From the NCBI GenBank assembly GCA_023014485.1, contig JAJOZX010002575.1, forward strand, positions 166,501 to 230,500: a stretch of 64,000 nucleotides of DNA, in the 5' to 3' direction. The position numbers and the translations under genes are program-made. The notes beneath the pieces were generated by a model, which had not been told where the DNA came from, ran no database searches, and was given only the letters and a program-made list of their open reading frames with translations. Below are positions 1 through 8,205 of the stretch, one piece after another. This stretch comes from Bathynomus jamesi (taxonomy: Eukaryota; Arthropoda; Malacostraca; Isopoda; Cirolanidae). Positions within the stretch are counted from its first letter, which is position 1. Every line of letters begins with the position of its first letter.

Positions 1-141
1 ATGTAAGTGCCTATAATTCGATTTTATATATGTTACTCGTCCGGTCTCGTTATAGCGGATTGGTACACGCTCCACCCAGCTACATCGGCAGCCAATCACG
101 ACGGACATCTGGTCTTTTGGGCGGAGCTTGGTGAATGTGCA

Positions 142-149
142 TATAAAAG
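142..149 (+). promoter_or_regulatory. TATA-box-like element upstream of spliced gene
   Basis: TATAAAAG lies 58 bases before the ATG at 207. TCAGT initiator-like matches at 159-163 and 190-194 are not at the usual 30-base spacing, so the transcription start is unclear. The window opens with ATGTAAGTG, the same exon-end/donor sequence seen at 375 and 816, so an upstream exon may lie outside the window. In that case ATTTTCAG (155-162) could act as a splice acceptor instead of this being a promoter. Confidence 0.4.
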
Positions 150-204
150 GGGATATTTTCAGTTGGGAGTAACAGTAGCTATTTTCGCATCAGTGAATAA
201 TCAA

Positions 205-1090
205 CCATGGACCTGTACGTCTCCCCAGACTTGTATGAAGAACGTGATACTGCAGCATTAACCACAATTAGCCTTTTCAATGCTGTTGATTGTGGCGAAC
301 TATTTTCGACGCAAACCGTAGAAGATATTTGCAGTGACGCTCCTTACAATCCGACGCAAGGGACTACCATAGAAATGTAAGTGTCCATAATTAGAATTTT
401 ATATATATATGGAGAGTTGTAGTATTTCAGATACTAGTCAAAAATGTCAATCAATGTTATTTCCCCATCATGCTAAAATCGAAATTGGTAATCGAACCAA
501 AGATATCTTCATATAATGGAGATCTGTCTGTCTGTCTGTATATGTTTTCCTTTAAGGTCCGATGAGGATTTGACACGAGTTATACAATCTTTTGAAGGGG
601 ATACGGATGATATACTGATCAGTCAGCAGTGTCACACATCCTCCACCATGGACCTGTACGTCTCCCCAGACTTGTATGAAGAACGTGATACTGCAGCATT
701 AACCACAATTAGCCTTTTCAATGCTGTTGATTGTGGCGAACTATTTTCGACGCAAACCGTAGAAGATATTTGCAGTGACGCTCCTTACAATCCGACGCAA
801 GGGACTACCATAGAAATGTAAGTGTCCATAATTAGAATTTTATATTATATACGGAGAGCTGTAGTATTTCAGATACTAGTCAAAAATGTCAATCAATGTT
901 ATTTCCCCATTATGCTAAAATCGAAATGTTCACTCCTCGAACCAAAGATATCTTCACATAATGGGGATCTGTCTGTCTGTCTGTATACTCTGTATATGTT
1001 TTCCTTTAAGGTCCGATGAGGATTTGACACGAGTTATACACTCTTTTGAAGGGAATACGGATGATATACTAATCAGTCAACAATGTCAAA
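205..1090 (+). repeat. 441-bp tandem duplication of exon plus intron
   Basis: Bases from about 205-645 recur at about 646-1090 at an offset of 441, including the coding exon, the donor and intron with GATACTAGTC and GTCTGTCTGTC, and the acceptor with the next exon start. The two introns differ by small indels, whereas the coding part is nearly identical. A donor-like ATGTAAGTG at position 1 hints at another unit to the left. Confidence 0.85.
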
Positions 1091-1098
1091 TAATGTAA
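207..1098 (+). CDS. Spliced gene with duplicated exon (predicted A-B-A-B' protein)
   Basis: No family was recognised. Three exons are predicted: 207-376, 557-817 and 1011-1098. The introns (377-556, 818-1010) begin GTAAGTGTCC and end TTTCCTTTAAG. Both are phase 2: each exon ends AT and the next starts G, so the reading frame stays open across both joins and gives 172 residues ending at TAA 1096-1098. Module A (about 56 residues, starting MDLYVSPDL) and acidic module B (about 30 residues, starting SDEDLTRVI) alternate as A-B-A-B'. Module A is almost identical in both copies. Without splicing, each donor reads ATG TAA and ends the ORF at once. An AATAAA at 1181-1186 follows. The gene converges on the minus-strand capsid block. 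Splicing is inferred from sequence only. Confidence 0.6.
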
Positions 1099-1154
1099 GT
1101 GTTTTTCGATCTTTTTGGGATAAGAAGACGCAAAAAAAAATTAATATTTTATAA

Positions 1155-1186
1155 TTTATTAAATGAAAGAATCAGTACAAAATAAA
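1155..1186. terminator. Convergent polyadenylation signals
   Basis: TTTATT at 1155-1160 is AATAAA on the minus strand, 47 bases past the protease stop. AATAAA at 1181-1186 serves the plus strand, about 83 bases past the stop of the spliced gene. The two convergent transcripts would overlap here. Confidence 0.55.
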
Positions 1187-1206
1187 CGAATATACGAACA
1201 AAAACA

Positions 1207-1689
1207 TTATAATATACAACGAGTACGTACAATTGGAAAACGGTTTTTTATCTGTCTGCATACCATTTCATCGTTTCGGTGAGTGTGACACGGGTCAAAT
1301 AAATTTAAAAAATTTATAAATTCTTTATCATTTGACATATGCATGAGAAATGAGACACAGTACATTCCGCAAACATTAGTAAAATATCCCTGCATACGAA
1401 ATGGGTTCCATACAACTTCGGGAATATGTAACTGAGCGAGAAATTTTACAATAATAGGGTCACTCCAGGGTTGAGTACCGAGTGAATCAAAATAGTACAG
1501 GCGCTGTCTATTTTTAAAATAGACAGCGATCCAGTGAATCCCTTCATTACCGATGATGTCTGTGTTCACAATAAGACTACCGCATTCTCGCGTACTTGGC
1601 AAACTCAATGTTTCATTCTTCGCAAACACGCCGATAAATTTGGAACGTGTGACTCGCTCCATTACTTTCTGAAGTGTATTAGCATCCAT
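1207..1689 (-). CDS. Adenain-like cysteine protease (Polinton PRO)
   Basis: The 160-residue protein matches the Ulp1/adenain (C5/C48-type) protease carried by Polintons and adintoviruses, which matures capsid proteins. Catalytic candidates are visible: H52 in HWIAVYF, D68 in YYFDSLG, Q100, and C107 in NVCGMYC, in the order His-Asp-Gln-Cys expected for adenain. Length is close to the usual 150-200. The gene begins one base after the hexon stop (TAAAATG), so the two are tightly packed. The ORF is intact. A minus-strand AATAAA follows it by 47 bases. The family call is firm; the activity is inferred. Confidence 0.88.
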   Translation of the reverse strand: MDANTLQKVMERVTRSKFIGVFAKNETLSLPSTRECGSLIVNTDIIGNEGIHWIAVYFKNRQRLYYFDSLGTQPWSDPIIVKFLAQLHIPEVVWNPFRMQGYFTNVCGMYCVSFLMHMSNDKEFINFLNLFDPCHTHRNDEMVCRQIKNRFPIVRTRCIL

Positions 1690-1690
1690 T

Positions 1691-2992
1691 TTAAAAGTCA
1701 GTGATAACGCTTCTAAATCTATCTACTTCTATTAGGGCTTGCGATTCGAGATATACTAGTACACTAATAGGAGCGTCTATAGGCTTGGCGAATTCCAGCC
1801 GCACTGAGATGTTACCGCTCTGCTGTGGTGTTAAATGGGTATTTACGCTAGCAGATAAGTCAGGTGTAATGTCAAACGGATAAAGGTTAAATTGATCAAT
1901 GAATTCTTCCTGCGTTACCCCATTACCAAGCTCATCACAATCACCTGCAATATGGGTCAGATTACTATAGGCTCTGGCACAAAGAGGTAACACAGCGTCT
2001 GATGAATAGTCCGTACCCATTGTTCCACCCAAAGCAGTGCCATTAACGTATAGAGTTATATTTTTAAGTCCGAAATTCTCGAATTTAAAGGCACTCTTTT
2101 TATATTTTCCATTCACCGAAGCGTGGTCCTGCATGCCGATTAATATCCTTTTAGGAAGATTTCCCAGGGCAATGTTTTCTATCTGCTTCGATGCCAACCC
2201 TGCAGGAACCGTATATAGTTTGATCTGCACTCTGTTAATAGGATATTTCACTGTAGCGTTTAGTAAATTTTTCTCAATTTCTAGTTGTTTTGGTGAACTT
2301 AATTTCACTCGCCGTACGCGGAGGTATGTGTCCATAATGTGAACCACAACGGACTTTGCACCCTCTTCTTGATTCGCATCCAGATTTAAGCAGATCTCAG
2401 GACTCGTGCGGGTGAGCTTTATTTTCATATCCACCCCGTTCACAAGCAACTTCTCCTGGAAAGTGAAATCTGTGTGCAACCGTCCAAAACACTCGTATAT
2501 TTTCTTTTTAGAATTTTTAAATTTGTCCTTTATACTATTTTCATCTTTAGTTTGATAATATCCCTCCGCACTTAAAAAGGTAGCCTTCGCTTCTTTGGAA
2601 AAGTTGAGGACATTTTCCAAATAGGCTCGTAGATGATAGTACCCCGTGCCTGCCGATATGTTGGTCTGATTTAAATATACGTCACACTGGTTGAATATGG
2701 CGTGCAGAAAGTTTGTTTCAGGGTATACAGCATATTTGTCATCGCAGGCCGTTCCATCAGAATGGGCTATACGTAGCTTAGCGTACATGTGCACACAGCT
2801 TGGATCAAAAAAGTAAGGACCTGAGCTGGGTATCACGAATTCTATAGGTGCACTCGGGGAACTAATTGTGTTTAAAGGGTTAATTGTAATAAAGTCACTG
2901 TGCTCAATAGAAACTTGGGTTGGCGGGAGCTCAAAAAAGGACAGCTCCGATTTACAGCATTGTGAACTACATGGGTGGATGAAGCGTGCCAT
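1691..2992 (-). CDS. Hexon-like major capsid protein of Polinton/adintovirus
   Basis: The protein is about 433 residues from ATG 2992, and the frame stays open to an ATG at 3043. The 2992 start is preferred because family members begin with a short Cys-containing head followed by SELSFFELPPTQVSIE. Further family marks are the NPLNTISS..APIEF segment, FLHAIFNQCDVYLN and YYHLRAYLENVLNFS. This is the invertebrate protein often annotated as F54H12.2-like, a double jelly-roll capsid protein in Polintons; which of the two Polinton capsid proteins it is rests on memory of family structure. It forms the icosahedral shell, with the penton gene and protease on the same strand. The ORF is uninterrupted, unlike several neighbours. 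Confidence 0.8.
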   Translation of the reverse strand: MARFIHPCSSQCCKSELSFFELPPTQVSIEHSDFITINPLNTISSPSAPIEFVIPSSGPYFFDPSCVHMYAKLRIAHSDGTACDDKYAVYPETNFLHAIFNQCDVYLNQTNISAGTGYYHLRAYLENVLNFSKEAKATFLSAEGYYQTKDENSIKDKFKNSKKKIYECFGRLHTDFTFQEKLLVNGVDMKIKLTRTSPEICLNLDANQEEGAKSVVVHIMDTYLRVRRVKLSSPKQLEIEKNLLNATVKYPINRVQIKLYTVPAGLASKQIENIALGNLPKRILIGMQDHASVNGKYKKSAFKFENFGLKNITLYVNGTALGGTMGTDYSSDAVLPLCARAYSNLTHIAGDCDELGNGVTQEEFIDQFNLYPFDITPDLSASVNTHLTPQQSGNISVRLEFAKPIDAPISVLVYLESQALIEVDRFRSVITDF

Positions 2993-3066
2993 GGCGAAAT
3001 AGTGACTCCTCTCTCGACAAGTGGTAAACAAACTATGATTCATGAGATCAATATCCTTAGCTTATA

Positions 3067-3450
3067 TCAGTCAAAAAAGTGGTCAACCATAGGTTTCATT
3101 CGCTTACAGCATTTCTTTTTTGATAGCCTTTTACGTTTAATACCACGTGACCCCTTCTTCTTCCGGGGAGCCCTCTTCTTCCCGCCACCACGCATTTTTC
3201 TCTTTGCATCTTTGATGATTTCGTTCCGTGTACGCTTTAAATGTTTTTTTAGAGCTTCTTTAGGTTTAGCCCCGGCCAATATGTCTTCTGCAGTGTTAAG
3301 GCCTGATTGTAGCGCTTTCCTTCCAAGGTATCTGGCACCCCTCTTCAGCAAAGGAACAGCCGTACGTAGTATGGATGAAAAAATGGATCCAAGTCCACTA
3401 CCGCGCTGGTATCGCATCCCTCGATAGACGGTGAAAGGCTTTCTATCCAT
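3067..3450 (-). CDS. Basic core/pX-pVI-like protein
   Basis: 127 residues. The N-terminal half holds MRYQRGSGLGSIFSSILR, a glycine-rich amphipathic stretch with RGAR and GRKAL that resembles the adenovirus pX/pVI-like proteins of adintoviruses. The C-terminal half is lysine/arginine-rich (RKMRGGGKKRAPRKKKG) and suits DNA condensation in the virion. The ATG overlaps the upstream penton-gene stop by one base (TAATG). The hexon ATG follows after roughly 75 bases. The ORF is intact. The role in packaging or membrane interaction is inferred from the family. Confidence 0.72.
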   Translation of the reverse strand: MDRKPFTVYRGMRYQRGSGLGSIFSSILRTAVPLLKRGARYLGRKALQSGLNTAEDILAGAKPKEALKKHLKRTRNEIIKDAKRKMRGGGKKRAPRKKKGSRGIKRKRLSKKKCCKRMKPMVDHFFD

Positions 3451-3451
3451 T

Positions 3452-4332
3452 ATAACTCAGTGCGTCGAAAGTGTAGCTTCACTGTTAAGCTCCCGTTACC
3501 GAATGGGAAGTTTTCGCCCTCAATCGTTCTTATATATATGTGATATTGGTTATTAAATTAGTTGCGACATTCACATAATGGGGTCTGTCATATGTAATAC
3601 TCAAACTCCTTCCTCTATGGTTGGGGATGTGAGCAATGCGCAGCAGGCGTGCCTGGGTATCCCCAACAAACTGGTGCTCCACTATATTACTGTAAATATA
3701 GCACATGTCTGGGGACCTTTCAGCCAATTTCTCCATCTTCAATTGATACATTAATCTGGACAAGTTATACTGTGTCTCGTGAAATGTGTCTCTTTGGAAG
3801 GCTGCGCTATATCGGCCGTTGGTTAGAATTTTGAACTTTCTATGTTCTTTAAGACGTCTGTTAGTCTTTGATTTTAGGATTAGTGTATGTGCAGGGTTGT
3901 TTACGATTTCATATACTAAATCATTCGTAAGGTTTGAGTTTCTTAAACTTACGTTTAAGCCTCTCACAACATCCTCGGCCGAACCATATTGACCCGGCCC
4001 TAGTCTTACTTCTGTACTGTAATACCGTGCAATCTTAGTCCGAGCGATGCGCATAGTTTCATCCATAGCTACCCCAGCTTTTTCACACTCGTCAATGTCT
4101 CTAAGAATCGTAAAAACGGTTTCTTTATGTTCAATATTTAAAACGGTGTCCAGCTGAATTTCGCATATCCCCACCTCATAAATCACGACCCAATAAACAC
4201 CCCCAACCCCAACCCCCCACCCAATTCAATGTGCCCATGGAGTTCTGTTACAAAGTTGGCTAGCGTGTTGTTAGGGTGTACAGACAGGGACGAGGAGGAC
4301 GGGAGTGTGACGTAGAAATGGTTAGGAGCCAT
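3452..4332 (-). pseudogene. Penton-like minor capsid protein, frameshifted
   Basis: Pieces of one protein lie in three frames. The N-terminus from ATG 4332 reads MAPNHFYVTLPSSSS with a PNN motif, typical of this family. A G-rich tract at 4196-4222 (minus strand) breaks the frame. The central 3530-4186 frame carries CYIYSNIVEHQFVGDT and LLRIAHIP, close to the family's C-IVEPQIVGD and LLRI blocks. A second shift near 3535-3545 leads to a C-terminus with a GENFPFGNG...VKLHFRR signature, ending at TAA 3452. Family members form capsid vertices. Eight bases separate it from the integrase stop, and the stop overlaps the core-protein ATG. Either the copy is inactive or there are homopolymer errors in the assembly. 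Confidence 0.72.
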
Positions 4333-4340
4333 GTTGCATA

Positions 4341-5389
4341 CTATTTAAGCTTCATTATTGCATCAGCTTTTATATAGGTGTTGAAGCTTTCTGGGTACCC
4401 TAGCCATTTCACCAGGTACATTTTTCTCCTTCCTGAACCTTTGCTTCCTAAAATTTTCTCAATTTTAAACACATTTTTTTCTAAATTAAACGCAACTTTC
4501 TGCAATTCCTCGCGGTAAAAGCCTCCTGAGATTTCTTCCCCATTCAAATCTTCAATGTAATACATCATTATCTCACCTTTAGGTCTCACAGCCCTAACTT
4601 TAAAAATCTCGCGTGTCCATCCTTGCTCAAAACCCTTTGCGAATTTATTCCCCGAACGCGACAGCCTTACATAATCATTGATTTTGAAGCGCACGAGTGT
4701 GGTGGTGGTGGTGCCATCTCTTCTCGGGAGCGTACCTCTTTCTAAAACTTCGTTAGGTGTTGCCCCAATCGTGCGATGGTGTGAGCGGTTGTAGGATGAT
4801 GCCAATGATTCCAGAATGTCTAGAAATCTGTATGTGTTTTTATGTGTAAAATAACGGTGCATGCGTTCCTTTATGGTGCGCTGAACTCTTTCAGCTAAAG
4901 AAGCCTTATGTATAGAATTGGTTGTGTAATAGCTGATATTAAACTCTGTCAACATATTCTGAAAAGCACGGCCTATAAACTCCTTCCCCATATCCGTACA
5001 AAAATAGCCAGGAACCCTGTTTTCTTTTAACATTAGCGTTTTGGTGGCTTTAGCAACTGTTTCAGGTGATTTATTTTTCAGAGGAACTAGCCACAGATAT
5101 CTAGAGAATACGTCTATTATGAATAGAATGTAGCGGTAACCATCGTTATACACAGAATATCTTTGCATGTCTGTTAAATCTGCTTGCCAAATAGAATCAA
5201 TCGAGGAAGCCGTTGTCTTGGCTGTTTTAAACCTTTTTCTCACAGGCTTATGAAGCGTATAAGCGTCCTGCTCCTCAAAAATCTTTCAACATCTTTTTTT
5301 CCTACTCCGTAAACGTACAGTCTATCTACGCCGCCGTAAGAGGATGGGGTAGAAATGTCATAATAGCGTTTAGTTAATACGTTAGCCAT
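4341..5389 (-). pseudogene. Polinton retrovirus-type integrase with chromodomain, one frameshift
   Basis: The main frame (4341-5243, 300 residues) has an RVE core: D22 in WQADLTDM, D84 in CTDMGKEF and E119 in ASLAERVQ form the DDE triad. Residues about 250-298 (EKILGSKGSG...YLVKWLGYPESFN) form a chromodomain, the usual C-terminus of Polinton integrases, thought to guide insertion to marked chromatin. The N-terminal part, starting at ATG 5389 (MANVLTKRYYD), is in another frame; the break falls at the A5 run 5277-5281. The start overlaps the end of the upstream gene. Apart from this single shift it looks complete. Confidence 0.85.
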
Positions 5390-6100
5390 TTGCGTATTTT
5401 AGAGGCACGTGGGTAGGGTTGGTTTAACCTCTTCTTGCTCCTCTTCAAAGGTGTTACCGCCGGGGGTGACGGCGCCTTCAATTGTGTCACAGGCGTTGCA
5501 TGTTCCAAGTCTTTTAACCTGTTCAGATTTCCTATCAACGTTTTAGGGACATTTATTTGTTGTAGTCTTGCTTTAATATGCTTCCATCCTGATGGTGATG
5601 GCCTATCCCACTTTCTCACCAGATCATGGACAATGTCTACGATATTCGATCCCTGTACCTTTGATCCTTCCACAATGATCTCCCCTGTATCGGTCCATTG
5701 TATGGCGGGATCCTCATTCAATAGATTATAAAGACTTAAGCCTTTACTCCTCAATGTAAGTGGGAGGGTATTTTTTAATACATGTTCGATATGTTGTGTG
5801 GCTAATCTTTTTGGTTGTCAGCTGTGTCGTCGGGTACAGATCCTATGTCGCCATCGTCCCCCGTGCTGTGCCTAATAACCACAGGAATCTCTGTAGGGCT
5901 CTTATAATTTTCGTACTCGTGAAGAAATTTCTGCAGAGCTTCTTGGTATAAGATTCTTTTCTCATCAGGTGTTTTTTCACTGTTTAATAGGGCTAACAAT
6001 TCGCTTTCCATTCTTTTAAGTCTGCTTTTACGGGGATCTAGATCGTGTCTCTTTGCAGTGAGGCGTACACCTCGTGGGGAATCACTACCACTTTCTTCAT
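5374..6100 (-). pseudogene. Conserved Polinton protein of unknown function, frameshifted
   Basis: Starts MKKVVVIPHEVYASL at 6100, then shifts near 6040 into the frame with KRILYQEALQKFLHEYENY, and again near 5815 (A5 run) into the frame ending at 5374. The last part has GEIIVEGSKVQGSNIVDIV and GWKHIKARLQQINVPKTLIGN, a block I recall as common between the ATPase and integrase of Polintons; no molecular role is established. The C-terminus is basic. The ATG overlaps the preceding stop (TAATG). The 3' end overlaps the integrase start by 16 bases. Confidence 0.6.
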
Positions 6101-6271
6101 TATATTAATCTAGTCAGTAAAGGACCCAAAACTGAAAATAAGATGGGGAGAAATGACCCTCCTGTTTGTACAATAATTCGTTTTTTTCTTCGCTACAGTT
6201 TGGCTTTTACGAGCGAGTGCACGTATTATGTTCTTGTAGCGGCGTAGGCGAGCCTTCTGATGGGTTTTCAT
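6100..6271 (-). pseudogene. Small basic/membrane protein of Polinton, one frameshift
   Basis: From ATG 6271 the product begins with a basic region (QKARLRRYKNIIRALARKS). After a frameshift in the A7 run (plus strand T-run 6180-6186) it ends with GGSFLPILFSVLGPLLTRLI, a hydrophobic tail. A short Arg-rich head followed by a QxGGFLxxL...GPLL tail is a recurrent small Polinton ORF next to the ATPase. The stop TAA shares a base with the ATG of the next gene. About 57 residues. Function is unknown; a membrane or capsid-lumen role would be a guess. Confidence 0.5.
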
Positions 6272-6304
6272 TGATACATTGCAATTTATAACGTTAAGCA
6301 GATT

Positions 6305-7041
6305 TCACAGATGCATTTTAAAAAGTCGGCATCGATATTTTTTAATAAACATCTGCTGCATTGCCCGAGGCAGTCGATGATAGATTTTTATTAATTCACG
6401 GTATTTCTTTAGTCTGTCATTCTGGAATATACACCGTTTCAGGCTCGTTTGGAAATATATTCGTTCGCAGAAGCACTCTAACGTGTTTCGCGGATGAAGG
6501 TCGCAAAGCAAATATCCGTAACGCGCGCTTGTAGCTTCTTTATAAACTTCCAAAAACTCCTTACGCTGATTCGGGAACATTTGATTGCTAATACCCCAAT
6601 TTGTGATACATCTCTACGTTGCGCGAATAAGACTAGATATTGCGTATTTAACGACACATCGCGCATGTATCTATTTTGAAAAATAGATTCTGATTGATGA
6701 AGAACACGCTTATGTTAAGATGGTGGGAGAATACTGTAAATGTCTCGGCAAACGTTTTATCCATCTCCAACATGAGATCGTCAATTACAATGATTGTATG
6801 TTCATTTCCCTTTAACGAATTAACGTCATATACCCTTTGTGGAACAAAATATCATCTTGGTACTCGTTGAACACTGATTGATACGTCGAATAGCACCATA
6901 TAACTTTATGCACAAATTTCGAGAACATCTCCCCTTTTCTTTAATGATTTTAAGCATAAACACAGTTTTACCACATCCTGTAGGTCCAGATATAATACAT
7001 GTGGATGGGCTCGTGAATCTGAATTTTTCTACAGAGTCCAT
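6305..7041 (-). pseudogene. FtsK/HerA-type genome-packaging ATPase, multiply frameshifted
   Basis: ATG 7041 opens MDSVEKFRF, followed by the Walker A loop GPTGCGKT. A shift near 6930 (GGGG/AAAA runs) leads to WCYSTYQSVFNEYQDD. Another near 6835 leads to Walker B (IIVIDDLM), then LNISVFFINQNLF. Others near 6690 and 6590 lead to SLNTQYLVLFAQRRD and MFPNQRKEFLEVYKEAT. These blocks occur in the family order of the A32-like packaging ATPases of Polintons, which pump DNA into capsids. At least four frameshifts are needed, so no functional product is made from this sequence as given. Confidence 0.78.
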
Positions 7042-7460
7042 TTCTAACACGTCACACTCCTAAGTGGTCATTTACAAAATATTACAAATTTTGAGTGCTG
7101 ATCCTTATATTTCTTCTCCCACAGAACCGATGATGAGGTAGAGCAGCCCTATCATTACGGATGACCTCGACGACAGTGTAGTATCTCCTCCCCTGAACCC
7201 TCACCAGCGATACCGGTTGCACGTCCAAAGCGGAGGTATGAGAACCCCACATCAGGTATAAAGCGACCGAAATACGTCCGTTGCAGCAATCCCCCAACCC
7301 TCAACCGCAACAACCTCCCCAGCAGCAGCACCTCCCCTTATTCCGCCCCCGTTCTGTTAAGTCTACAATAATAAGCCCAAACCCTCCTACGCAACAGGGC
7401 CCCCATCAGCAGCACCCCTAATATATCCACTAATTCAATCCGCCCCCCGTTCTGTTGAGG
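7042..7460. other. Divergent intergenic region with a Pro/Gln-rich open stretch
   Basis: This separates the minus-strand capsid block from the plus-strand polymerase side, so promoters for both are expected here. A plus-strand frame at about 7235-7421 is open and rich in P and Q (PNPQPQQPPQQQ), with no clear start. TATAAAG lies at 7257-7263. No firm gene can be called. Confidence 0.3.
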
Positions 7461-7740
7461 ATGTATAACGTGGAATTGTGCGATCCGCAGCCCCACCCCG
7501 CCTTGACTAGAAATCGGTATAGAGTCAGGGTCGACCCTAGAGCATGTATAGCAATGGAATTGAGCGCGGATACGCAGGGTATTACAGCGTATTATAGCGT
7601 TTGCTCTTCAGAATCGCGACGAGCGTGAAGTCAGGACGAGTCTGTCCTTTGGATTCGGGTCAGATGACGGTGATGTGTACGATTATTGGGTGATAGTACC
7701 GTTCGACGTTTGGCTGCTGAAGTATGTAGAATATATTTAG
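7461..7740 (+). pseudogene. Unrecognised coding remnant, frameshifted
   Basis: ATG 7461 opens a 55-codon frame (MYNVELCDPQPHPALTRNRY) to TGA 7628. In the next frame the sequence continues SFGFGSDDGDVYDYWVIV to TAG 7740. The composition looks like protein rather than spacer, and the split resembles the frameshifts in neighbouring Polinton genes. No family recognised. Confidence 0.3.
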
Positions 7741-7780
7741 GGCGTATAATGCAAGCCGTCCAAAGTAGTATAGCCTTCAT

Positions 7781-8205
7781 ATGGACAACTTCACGGTAAA
7801 TATTGACCATGTATACCGTGTTGCGGGTCATAGTTGCCATACCGTACACTCTTAACTTCAATTCTCCAAGCTATTTACCGAAGGCATATAAACGTCGATC
7901 GTGGTTCGGCTTTATAGCAGTACTCTTAGCACGTATGTTTACTGTACAAAATACACGGACTCAAAAAATTTGGCTGCCTACGTCGTTGAGCGTGCCCGTA
8001 ACTAGCTGTAAGACTGTGAACTTGAATTTGACTGTAATATGGGTCCTGAAGAGCTGAGAAGTAGAACAGGAAATGAATGTGCGCATAGTTTTGTATTGGT
8101 TTGGATGATCGCCAGCGAACTGTGTATGTTTTTTAAAAGCTGTGTGAGAGATCGTACAGGCCCTACTTATTTTAGGATTGTCAGGGACAACGTATCTCCC
8201 CATCC
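7781..8205 (+). pseudogene. Coding-like remnants upstream of the polymerase, possibly its N-terminus
   Basis: Successive plus-strand frames hold protein-like segments: MDNFTVNIDHVYRVAG (7781), SSTLSTYVYCTKYTDSKN (about 7915-7970), and MGPEELRSRTGNECAHSF through FFKSCVRDRTGPTYFRIV (8039-8195). The last stops just where the polymerase frame begins. These may be the N-terminal domain of the polymerase or a separate gene broken by indels and two stops near 8005. Confidence 0.35.

Noticed and set aside
2037..3427. Plus-strand ORFs opposite the capsid genes
   Set aside because: Shadows of the minus-strand hexon and core genes.
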